Source: Planctomycetaceae bacterium (GTDB lineage Bacteria; Planctomycetota; Planctomycetia; Planctomycetales; Planctomycetaceae). Taken from it: a stretch of DNA of 64,000 bases. The position numbers and the translations under genes are program-made. The stretch lies in contig PBOJ01000027.1 of NCBI GenBank assembly GCA_002724315.1, positions 82,693 through 146,692 of the forward strand, written 5' to 3'. This document shows positions 26,607 to 33,967 of the stretch, piece after piece. Each line of letters starts with the position of its first letter. The stretch's first letter is position 1. The notes beneath the pieces were generated by a model. That model did not search any database, had not been told where the DNA came from, and saw only the letters and a list, made by a program, of their open reading frames with translations.

Positions 26607-28655
26607 TCACGGATCGAACTTCAGCAGGCTCTGCCCCTCGGCCGGCATCGACGCCAGGGCCCGTTTCAGCTTCGTTTGTGCCGCAGACACGGCACCGGTC
26701 AACGTGCCGGTCAGCGGATTCTGCTCGTTGACGTCGGCCGCTACATCGATGAAACGTCCATCGCCGTAGAGCTTGAACCTCTGGTCCCGGACAAACCGCT
26801 GCGGGCGGCTCTTTTCCGGACGAGGACAATAATAGACGTGGATCCAGTCTCGCTGCCGGTATTCCTCAGCGCCGGCCAGAAGCCCCGCGAAGCTGCGGCC
26901 GTCAAGTCCCGTTGGCACGGGCAATCCGGCCACCTCGAGTGCCGTGGGCAGGAAATCCGAAAAGTCGACCAGGGCATCGGTCACCTGGCCAGCGGCGACG
27001 GTCCCCGGCCATCGCACCACCAGCGGCACTCGCGTGCCCGCATCGGTCATACGCCCCTTCCCTCCACGGATCTCGCGGCCGTTCAGCCGCGACCGGATCG
27101 TGCGATGCGTGCCGTTGTCGCCGGTAAACAGGATCACCGTCCGCTGCGAGAGTCCCAGTTGGTCGACCTTCGACACCACTCGGCCGACCTGTTCGTCCAT
27201 GTAGGCGACCATGTCCTCGAAGTTCCGCTGCCGATTCTTGCTCTTGCGAGACGCACTTCGTGGTGTCGGCAGGAAGGGACTGTGAACCTGTATCAACGGC
27301 ATGTAGGCAAAAAACGACCGATCCCTGTTCGCCTCGATGAAGTCTGTCACCGACCTGGTGACGATGTCCGGCCCGTAATCGCCAGGTCCGAACGTTCGGT
27401 TGGTGCCGTTGATGTACAGCAGCGGTTTCCAGAAACGGGATCCGAGCCGGTCGACCTGCCACAGGCACGTCTCATCGAAACCGGTTTTCTCCGGCCACGT
27501 TCCCTTCCCACGGAAGCGAGGCTTGTAGTGCTCGGCCCCCAGCAGTTGCCACTTGCCGGCCACCGCAGTCCGGTAGCCACCGTCCTTCATGTACTGACCG
27601 ATCGTCTTCTGACCGCGGTTGAGGACCGAGAAGGCCGAGTAGTTGCGGACATTCGAGAGGCCGGTCATCAACTTGACCCGACTGGGAGTGCACAGCGGCT
27701 GAGAGTAACAGTGGCGAAATCTCAGGCCCTGCCGAGCGAGCCGGTCGATGTGTGGCGTCTTGTACTGCCGGCTGCCGTAGCACCCGAAGCACTCGTAGCC
27801 GACATCGTCGGCCACAATCAGGATCACGTTGGGGCGTCGTGAGCTCGCGTTCGACGACGTTGCCGCGGCGACGAGTTTTCGGTAACCGGCCGCGTAACGT
27901 CGGCCCAGTTCGCGGTAGGACGCCGAATCGAAGTGTACCTTGTCCCCCTTGTGCTTCAGCCCTCTGGCCGACACGAAGCCGGTGTGCTCAACAGTTTCGG
28001 GCAGCCGGCGGTGGGCCGCATCGACCTTCTCCTTGGCGGCGTTCCAGGGCCTCTCTGGCCAACGCCCCATCTGGCCGGCCAGGAACGGCACACGGGGCGC
28101 CTTCAACTCGCGACGAAACCGCGAGACCACCTCGTGCAGTTTTTTCTCGTAGACCGCCGCTTTCGCGTCCCGGGCATCCGATTCCCCCTGATGCCAGAGA
28201 ATGCCCTTGAGCGTTCCCTGTTTCAATGCGGCCTGGGCCCGCTTCAGGCAATCGTCCCACGGATGGGTCTTGGTCCCGGGATGGAACCCACCCGGTTGCC
28301 AGGCGGCGATCGCCGACCCTCCCACCGCACACGGAATCAGCCCGATCGTCACGTTCGGCCGCGACCGGGCAATCACCTTCGCGAACGAACGCCCGACGCC
28401 CACTCCAACCACTCCCGGCTTGTCGAAATGCAGCGGGTCGACTGCCGGCACCCATTTCCCGGCCTTCGAATAACTCAACACTCGAGGAATCGGCCGCCTG
28501 TCCGCCTCGGCGACCTTCCCGCGGCCAGCCATATTCGACTGGCCAACCAGCAGAAAGAGATGGAAATCCTTCTTGGCCGGCAAGCGAATTTCTGCTGCCT
28601 CAGCCGACGATGCCAGGACCAGGCAACCCAGCAGGCAAGATCTCAGACAGTTCAT
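26607..28655 (-). CDS. Bifunctional acetylesterase (SASA) - sulfatase fusion
   Basis: A 682-residue secreted protein in one uninterrupted frame. GGAGGG lies 9 bases before the ATG at 28655, so this is preferred to the ATG at 28664. After a signal peptide (NCLRSCLLGCLVLASSAEAA), residues 30-265 form an SGNH/SASA (PF03629) carbohydrate acetylesterase with nucleophile Ser in LLVGQSNMAG, WHQGESD, and Asp-His in DKVHFD. After a Ser/Ala/Asn linker, residues 275-682 form a type I sulfatase: PNVILIVADDVGY (metal), PLCTPSR (CxPxR formylglycine site), GKWQL, IQVHSPF and FTGDNG. The catalytic His of GKWHLG is Gln here. It would remove acetyl and sulfate esters from the same glycan outside the cytoplasm. 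First gene of the six-gene minus-strand run. Confidence 0.92.
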   Translation of the reverse strand: MNCLRSCLLGCLVLASSAEAAEIRLPAKKDFHLFLLVGQSNMAGRGKVAEADRRPIPRVLSYSKAGKWVPAVDPLHFDKPGVVGVGVGRSFAKVIARSRPNVTIGLIPCAVGGSAIAAWQPGGFHPGTKTHPWDDCLKRAQAALKQGTLKGILWHQGESDARDAKAAVYEKKLHEVVSRFRRELKAPRVPFLAGQMGRWPERPWNAAKEKVDAAHRRLPETVEHTGFVSARGLKHKGDKVHFDSASYRELGRRYAAGYRKLVAAATSSNASSRRPNVILIVADDVGYECFGCYGSRQYKTPHIDRLARQGLRFRHCYSQPLCTPSRVKLMTGLSNVRNYSAFSVLNRGQKTIGQYMKDGGYRTAVAGKWQLLGAEHYKPRFRGKGTWPEKTGFDETCLWQVDRLGSRFWKPLLYINGTNRTFGPGDYGPDIVTRSVTDFIEANRDRSFFAYMPLIQVHSPFLPTPRSASRKSKNRQRNFEDMVAYMDEQVGRVVSKVDQLGLSQRTVILFTGDNGTHRTIRSRLNGREIRGGKGRMTDAGTRVPLVVRWPGTVAAGQVTDALVDFSDFLPTALEVAGLPVPTGLDGRSFAGLLAGAEEYRQRDWIHVYYCPRPEKSRPQRFVRDQRFKLYGDGRFIDVAADVNEQNPLTGTLTGAVSAAQTKLKRALASMPAEGQSLLKFDP

Positions 28656-28664
28656 TGCGGGCAT

Positions 28665-28670
28665 CCCTCC
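28665..28670 (-). promoter_or_regulatory. Ribosome-binding site GGAGGG
   Basis: GGAGGG abuts the ATG at 28664 but is 9 bases from the in-frame ATG at 28655. It therefore favours the second ATG for the esterase-sulfatase gene. Confidence 0.5.
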
Positions 28671-28766
28671 GCCAGAATGGGAACTTCAACCGACCTTGGC
28701 TAAGTTACCTTCTGCTGGTTTCGGATCCCATCGACTGCCCCCTCACAATTCCCGGAGACTGCCACA

Positions 28767-29990
28767 GTGCTTCCTTCCTCTGCCAAAGTCGTCGTCGTTG
28801 GAGGCGGTGTACTGGGAACCAGTGCCGCATTTCACCTGGCCGAGGCCGGAGTCGAAGATGTCGTGCTGATCGATCGCGGACCGGTGGCTTCCGGCACCAC
28901 TCCGATGGCCGCCGGCCAGACCGGGTATCTCAACAGCGACCGGTTCGCCACCGACTTCGGGCTCTACAACGTCGAGTTCTTCGAAAACTTCGAACAGAAG
29001 ACCGGGCACGCGATCGATTTCCACCAAAATGGCAGCCTCAGGATCACACTCACCGAGGAATACCACCAGGATCTCGAACGTCGGCTGGAAGTCGCTGCCC
29101 AGATCGGTGACGACGCCCGAATCATCTCCTCCGACGAAGCCAGGCAGATGGTTCCACTGCTGGCCCCGGCCGAAGACTGTCGGATCATGCTGATGCCACG
29201 AGACGGATGGGTCGAACCCAAGTCGGTGGCGGTGGCCTTCGCGGCAGCAGCGGTCGATCGAGGGGTCCGCATCCACACCGGTGTTCCCGTCACCGGCCTG
29301 GTCCACGACGGCCAACGAGTCAGCGGCGTCACCACGCCGGAGGGTGTCCTGAGGACCGACTGGGTCGTGCTGGCAGCCGGGGCCTGGTCTCGACAACTCT
29401 CCCAACCCCTGGGCGTCAATCTTCGCAGCGTCCCGGTCCGTCATCAGGCTTACGTCACGGCCCGGCTGGCCGACTCGCGGCCTGACCAGCCGATTGTCCG
29501 CATCACCGAGCCCCAGTTCTACGTGCGGCCCGAAGCCGGAGGCCTTCTGGTGGGCGGATACGGTTACCGGCCCCTGAGTTTCGACATGGACGAGTTCGAG
29601 GACGGATTCGAGATCGCTGCGCTCGAGGCCGACCAGGTCTACTACGCCCAGTTGCAGGCCGCAGCCGAACCGTTCTTCCCCGTCCTGGAAAACGCGGTCC
29701 GGGTTCAGGACCGCCGCGGGCTGCCGACAATCTCGCCGGACGGTCGGATGGTCATTTCCGAGCCCGACGGAGCCCAGGGAATGATCGTGCTGACCGCTTG
29801 TGGGGTCGGGGGAGTCGATCGGTCGCCGGGAGCCGGTCGTATCGTGGCCGACATCGTGGCCGGACGTGATCAGTGGATCGCCCCGGAGATCCTCGGTGCC
29901 AACCGCTTCGGTGACAAGTTCGTCGACGACGTCACTCTGCGAGCACGGTGCGAAGAGGTCTACGCGCACCACTACCACGACGTGTATTGA
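28767..29990 (+). CDS. FAD-dependent oxidoreductase (DAO family, sarcosine/glycine oxidase-like)
   Basis: A 407-residue cytosolic flavoprotein starting at a GTG at 28767 with GGAG 9 bases upstream. The FAD motif VVVVGGGVLGTSAAFHL is close to the N-terminus, followed by GTTPMAAGQTGYLN at the flavin contact and VLAAGAWSRQLSQPLG. The C-terminus contains the substrate/flavin motif PTISPDGRMVISE and ACGVGGVDRSPGAGRIV. Length and order match sarcosine, dimethylglycine or D-amino-acid dehydrogenases of the DAO family. No signal peptide and no operon partner: it is divergent from the esterase-sulfatase gene (111 bases between starts) and converges with a small secreted-protein gene. Confidence 0.9.
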   Translation: MLPSSAKVVVVGGGVLGTSAAFHLAEAGVEDVVLIDRGPVASGTTPMAAGQTGYLNSDRFATDFGLYNVEFFENFEQKTGHAIDFHQNGSLRITLTEEYHQDLERRLEVAAQIGDDARIISSDEARQMVPLLAPAEDCRIMLMPRDGWVEPKSVAVAFAAAAVDRGVRIHTGVPVTGLVHDGQRVSGVTTPEGVLRTDWVVLAAGAWSRQLSQPLGVNLRSVPVRHQAYVTARLADSRPDQPIVRITEPQFYVRPEAGGLLVGGYGYRPLSFDMDEFEDGFEIAALEADQVYYAQLQAAAEPFFPVLENAVRVQDRRGLPTISPDGRMVISEPDGAQGMIVLTACGVGGVDRSPGAGRIVADIVAGRDQWIAPEILGANRFGDKFVDDVTLRARCEEVYAHHYHDVY

Positions 29991-30002
29991 AGCGCGAGCC
30001 TT

Positions 30003-30617
30003 TCACCGCGTGTAGTGCTTCAGCCATTCTTCCTGGAGCCCCAGGAACTTCCGCAACGACTTGATCTGTTCGGCTTCGGTCACTTCGGACCGGGACAACT
30101 TCCTGCCATCAGCCGACAGGATCACGTAGGCCGGCTTGCGGTCCCCTTTGCCGGTCTCGAAAACGAACCGGGTCCCCCGGGGATATTCCTTGGCGAATTC
30201 CGCCGACTCGAGGAACTTCTCGATGTTCTTCGTATCCTGCTTGGTGTACTTCTTCTTGTGGTCCTTGCGGACACTCTTGGACTGCTTGAGAATCGACTTG
30301 ATGATCCGCTTCTTCGAAACGGACTTCAGCAGCAAAACGGTGTCAGTCTTCTTCTCGCGATCAGCGATCGCGTCGAAGAACTCATCCTCCTCGAGTCCCG
30401 CCCTGACACCGTCAAAACCGTTCTCGATCAGGTACTTCGTCCGGTGGGTGGCCGACCCCAGCTTGGTGTAGGACACGCCCTGGGCCGGACCGACCAACTT
30501 CATTTCGGCCGCCATCACCGTTGGCGCCCCCCCCCCGGTCAGCATCGCGGCAACCAATCCCGCAAAAATCGGCCCGGCAACCCCGGACCACCTGGAACTC
30601 AAGTTATCGGCCATCAT
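30003..30617 (-). CDS. Hypothetical secreted lysine-rich protein
   Basis: A 204-residue protein that I do not recognise. It begins MMADNLSSRW and has a hydrophobic segment at about residues 12-36 ending in MAAE, which looks like a Sec signal peptide. The mature part is strongly basic in the middle (KSVSKKRIIKSILKQSKSV and DHKKKYTKQDT) and ends with FVFETGKGDRKPAYVILSADG and an amphipathic helix. The Lys-rich helix and the predicted alpha/beta end might resemble a small fold that binds polyanions, but nothing supports a specific role. It lies between a converging oxidoreductase gene and a divergent sulfatase gene. The reading frame is credible because no other frame here gives protein-like sequence. 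Confidence 0.7.
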   Translation of the reverse strand: MMADNLSSRWSGVAGPIFAGLVAAMLTGGGAPTVMAAEMKLVGPAQGVSYTKLGSATHRTKYLIENGFDGVRAGLEEDEFFDAIADREKKTDTVLLLKSVSKKRIIKSILKQSKSVRKDHKKKYTKQDTKNIEKFLESAEFAKEYPRGTRFVFETGKGDRKPAYVILSADGRKLSRSEVTEAEQIKSLRKFLGLQEEWLKHYTR

Positions 30618-30727
30618 CAGTCAATCTCGCCGTGTCATGAAGAAAACGAACGTCGCGCCGCCACACTATAAGAGATCCGTCGCCGAGATGCACCGTTGGT
30701 CGACGTGCCGACCGAATGAGGCGGAGC

Positions 30728-30733
30728 TAGAAT
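30728..30733 (+). promoter_or_regulatory. Possible -10 element TAGAAT ahead of sulfatase gene
   Basis: TAGAAT lies 44 bases before the sulfatase ATG at 30778. This leaves room for a short leader that includes the AGGAG at 30768-30772. No good -35 hexamer at 16-18 bases. Confidence 0.3.
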
Positions 30734-30767
30734 ACCGGGATAGGGCTTTTCGGCCCATTTCTCAGCC

Positions 30768-30772
30768 AGGAG
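30768..30772 (+). promoter_or_regulatory. Ribosome-binding site AGGAG
   Basis: AGGAG is 5 bases before the ATG at 30778. It chooses this start rather than upstream in-frame codons, and the signal peptide begins there. Confidence 0.65.
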
Positions 30773-30777
30773 CGACC

Positions 30778-32214
30778 ATGTCGAGGCGACCGTGTGCATT
30801 TTTCCTGTTCGTGTTGCTGGTCGGTCTCACGTGCCCATTGGCCGCGACGGCGGCTCGGCCCAACATCGTCTTCATCTACACCGATGACCAGGCACCGCGT
30901 GCCGTCGCTGCCGCCGGTGACAAGCGGTTCATCACTCCGCATATCGACAAGATCTTCCACCAGGGAGCCCACCTGACCAACGCCTTTGTGACCACCCCGG
31001 TCTGCAGCCCCAGCCGTCTTGGCCTGATCTCCAGCCGCTACGGCAGTGAACTGGGCGTGACCGACTGGATCAGTCCCCGGGCCGAGAAAAGCCTGGGACT
31101 GGCTGAAGGCACAGCCACCTGGCCGCGACTTTTGGCCCAGGCGGGATACCGGACGGCATTGTGCGGCAAGTGGCACCTGGGAACCCAGGACCGCTACCAT
31201 CCCACACGGTTTGGCTACCACGAGTTCATGGGTATCCGGACCGGCGGGTGCCCTCCCAAGGGAGCCCGGCTGGAGATGCTCGACGGAACTATCCGCAAAG
31301 TCGAGGGCTACACCTGTGACGTGTTCACCGACCACGCCCTGGACTTCATCCGTCGACAGCACTCACAGAGCCAGGTCTTCGCCGTCTCTCTGCACTTCCG
31401 CGCACCTCACGCCGCGTGGTTGCCGGTCCGTCCTGAAGATTGGGCCCCATTCAAGGACCTGGACCCCGAGATCCCCAAGACCGCCTACGACGACATCGAT
31501 GTCCCGCGGGTCAAGAAGTGGACCCGGGAGTACCTGGCTGCGGTCAAGAGTGTCGACCGCAACGTCGGCCGCGTCCTGGACCTGCTGGACCAACTGAAAC
31601 TGGCCGAAACGACCATCGTCATCTTCACCAGCGACCACGGCTACAATCTCGGCGACCATGGTGTGTGGTACAAGGGCAACGCGCATTGGGTCCGCAAGCC
31701 ACTGCCGCCACGCCAATGGAAGCACATCGCACCACTTCGGCGACCCAACATGTGGGACACCAGTCTGAAGGTTCCCTGTGCGATCCGCTGGCCGGGAGTC
31801 ATCAAACCCGGAACGAAAATCCCCCAGACCGTCTCGAACCTCGACTGGTTCCCCACCCTGCTGGCGATGGCGAAGGTCAAACTGCCGAAGTCGGTCACGT
31901 TGCGCGGTCGCGATTTCACACCGCTGCTGAAAGGCCGGGACGTGCCCTGGAACAACGATCTCTACGCCGAGTACAGCATGCACCATGGTGCGACGACCCA
32001 CATGAGGGTCTGGCGGACTCCCGGTTGGAAGTACATGAGAGACTTCGCCAATCCCGGTCGGGAAGAACTCTATGACCTGGCCAAAGACCCGAATGAAACC
32101 CGGAACCTGGCGTCGAGCACCCGTCCCGAACACTTGCAGATCAAGAAACAACTCGGCCAGAGGATCCTCGGGCGAATGACAGAGCTCAAAGATCCTGCCC
32201 TGCCCGGTCGGTAG
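30778..32214 (+). CDS. Secreted type I sulfatase
   Basis: A 478-residue sulfatase from the ATG at 30778, fixed by AGGAG and by a Sec signal (RRPCAFFLFVLLVGLTCPLA). The domain starts at ARPNIVFIYTDDQAP (metal Asp pair). The formylglycine site is PVCSPSR (C-x-P-S-R). GKWHLG has the canonical Lys and His, LHFRAPHAAW the substrate His, and TSDHGYNLGDHG the second metal segment (His where many have Asn). The C-terminus ends with the usual GREELYDLAKDPNETRNL. It needs a formylglycine-generating enzyme, not encoded in this window. Of the two sulfatase modules here this one has the fuller catalytic set. Free-standing gene, probably acting on sulfated polysaccharide outside the cytoplasm. Confidence 0.95.
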   Translation: MSRRPCAFFLFVLLVGLTCPLAATAARPNIVFIYTDDQAPRAVAAAGDKRFITPHIDKIFHQGAHLTNAFVTTPVCSPSRLGLISSRYGSELGVTDWISPRAEKSLGLAEGTATWPRLLAQAGYRTALCGKWHLGTQDRYHPTRFGYHEFMGIRTGGCPPKGARLEMLDGTIRKVEGYTCDVFTDHALDFIRRQHSQSQVFAVSLHFRAPHAAWLPVRPEDWAPFKDLDPEIPKTAYDDIDVPRVKKWTREYLAAVKSVDRNVGRVLDLLDQLKLAETTIVIFTSDHGYNLGDHGVWYKGNAHWVRKPLPPRQWKHIAPLRRPNMWDTSLKVPCAIRWPGVIKPGTKIPQTVSNLDWFPTLLAMAKVKLPKSVTLRGRDFTPLLKGRDVPWNNDLYAEYSMHHGATTHMRVWRTPGWKYMRDFANPGREELYDLAKDPNETRNLASSTRPEHLQIKKQLGQRILGRMTELKDPALPGR

Positions 32215-32282
32215 GGAAATGCCCGCCATTTCCCGGTCGTCTCTCCTCATTCCACCGCGAGAACCACCCCGCGGAGGGGCGA

Positions 32283-32456
32283 TCAGCCATCGCGGTGTCC
32301 GTCGAACCGGAACGCCGAGACCAGGAACCATACGACGACGACGGCCGCCAGCAGGCAGATTCCGTGGATCGTCGCCGGTTGGTCGGCAAAGGTATATATC
32401 GCCTCCGTCGATCGCGAATCGAATTCGGCCCAGGTCGAAACGGGACTGGAGTTCAT
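32283..32456 (-). CDS. Small single-span membrane protein downstream of ammonium transporter
   Basis: A 57-residue open frame from an ATG at 32456 to a TGA at 32283-32285. The N-terminal half is polar (NSSPVSTWAEFDSRSTEAIY). It is followed by a clear transmembrane segment (ICLLAAVVVVWFLVSAF) and a short charged tail RFDGHRDG. A GGAG lies about 10 bases upstream of the start. It begins 43 bases after the ammonium transporter stop on the same strand, so it is likely co-transcribed, and it fills what would otherwise be a gene-free gap. The protein-like composition and membrane helix argue for a real gene. Function is unknown; an accessory subunit of the transporter is a guess. Confidence 0.6.
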   Translation of the reverse strand: MNSSPVSTWAEFDSRSTEAIYTFADQPATIHGICLLAAVVVVWFLVSAFRFDGHRDG

Positions 32457-32499
32457 GGCCACTGGCTCCGGATCTGCTGCGCGTTGATCATCTGCAATC

Positions 32500-33927
32500 T
32501 CAGGTCTTCTCGCCGATCACCCCGGCCGGCACCACGCCCTCGATCCCCAGTTCCGCGACGTCGAGCCCGGCCAGTTCGACCTCGCGCGACACCCGCAACA
32601 AACCCGATCGATCCAGCACCAGGCTGACCAGGTACCCCGGCACGAATCCGACCCCGATCATCACGGCGATGCCAACCAGTTGTCCCTTCAGTGAACTGAG
32701 GATCTCGTGCTGGGGATACCCGCTGGCGAACAGTCCCATCGCCAGCATCGACCAGACACCGGCACCACCGTGAACGGCGATCGCCCCGACGGCGTCGTCG
32801 ATTCCTCGTCGCTCGAGACGGTTGCCCACAAACACCGCCAGTGCCCCCCCGGCAAAACCAATCAGGTAGCCAAGGGCCGGATGGTAGACATCCACTCCCG
32901 AGGCGATCGAGATCATCCCGGCCAACCCTCCACTGATCGTCCAGTAGGGATCTCCCTTGGAGGTGATGAAAGCTCCCATTGCTCCACCGGCAAATCCCAT
33001 CGTCACCGTGAAGGCCAGCGACCCCAGTGTCATGGGCGTTCCGTAGATGCTTCTCCACGGTTCGGGATCGGCCCCCGGTTCAGCAACCTGAAACACCGCA
33101 CAGGCGGCGTAGAACGCGTAGAACCCGGTGAAGATCAACATCAGCCCCAGCATGGTCATCGGCAGGTTGTGCGGTGGGATCTCCAGCGGACGCCCCTGGT
33201 CGTCGTACTTGCCGATTCGGGGACCGAGATTCAACAGCACACCCAGCGTGAAAGCGGCCGCCACGGTGTGCACGCAGCCACCGGCTCCCCAGTCGTGAAA
33301 CCCGTACTCGGTGTAGAGCCACGCGCCACTGCTCCATCCCCACGCCGCGGCCAGGATCCAGACCACCGACCCCAGGATCATCGCCAGCAACAGGTAGGCT
33401 CCCAGCCGGATTCGCTCGATCACCGCGCCCGACATGATCGACCCGGTGGTGAAACTGAACAGCAGGAAGGCAAACCAGAAAACGCCGGTGATGTTGTCAT
33501 CAAGATTCGGGCCCATCACCTCGCTCCATGGCAACGCGGCCACCGCAGCCGCCCCGGTATCGGGCACCACGCCGCCCTGGAAGGCGTAGTAGATCCACCA
33601 GCCGAACAGGAAGAACGTCGGCGTGATCACCGCGCAGGTGAGCAGGTTCTTCATCATCGTCATCAACACGTTCTTCTGACGGGCCACGCCGGCCTCGTAG
33701 ATCATGAACCCGGCGTGGATCAGCCACATCAACACGCCGGTCCAGAAGTAGAACGTCTCGATCGTCTTTTCGGCAAAAAGCCGTGCGTCGCCTTCCACGT
33801 CACCGCTCCACGTCAATCTGGATCCGGGCCCCGGACAGCCTCGCAACGAGACTACCATCGAGATGGGTTCCCTCACCAGCACCACGGGACTTGGCATCTT
33901 GTTCGTGGCCGGAATCTCCGATAACAT
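32500..33927 (-). CDS. amt: Ammonium transporter (Amt family)
   Basis: A 475-residue Amt/Mep/Rh-family channel with about 11 membrane segments. The twin pore histidines are present: GGCVHTVAAAFTLG and GAIAVHGGAGVW. Other family signatures are VLMWLIHAGFMIYEAG, MTMMKNLLTCAV and SGAVIERI. The first 50 residues (up to ARLFAEKTIETFYFWTG) are weakly conserved, so the true start could be the ATG at 33927, 33897 or 33858; none has a good ribosome-binding site. The tail (VELAGLDVAELGIEGVVPAG) resembles the PII-contact region seen in many Amt proteins. No glnB/glnK gene adjoins; a 57-residue membrane protein follows. It is divergent from a DUF1501 gene with only 40 bases between, which must hold both promoters. 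Confidence 0.94.
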   Translation of the reverse strand: MLSEIPATNKMPSPVVLVREPISMVVSLRGCPGPGSRLTWSGDVEGDARLFAEKTIETFYFWTGVLMWLIHAGFMIYEAGVARQKNVLMTMMKNLLTCAVITPTFFLFGWWIYYAFQGGVVPDTGAAAVAALPWSEVMGPNLDDNITGVFWFAFLLFSFTTGSIMSGAVIERIRLGAYLLLAMILGSVVWILAAAWGWSSGAWLYTEYGFHDWGAGGCVHTVAAAFTLGVLLNLGPRIGKYDDQGRPLEIPPHNLPMTMLGLMLIFTGFYAFYAACAVFQVAEPGADPEPWRSIYGTPMTLGSLAFTVTMGFAGGAMGAFITSKGDPYWTISGGLAGMISIASGVDVYHPALGYLIGFAGGALAVFVGNRLERRGIDDAVGAIAVHGGAGVWSMLAMGLFASGYPQHEILSSLKGQLVGIAVMIGVGFVPGYLVSLVLDRSGLLRVSREVELAGLDVAELGIEGVVPAGVIGEKT

Positions 33928-33967
33928 CAGTAACGGCTGATCAATTCACTCCAGGAGCCCGGCCCGA

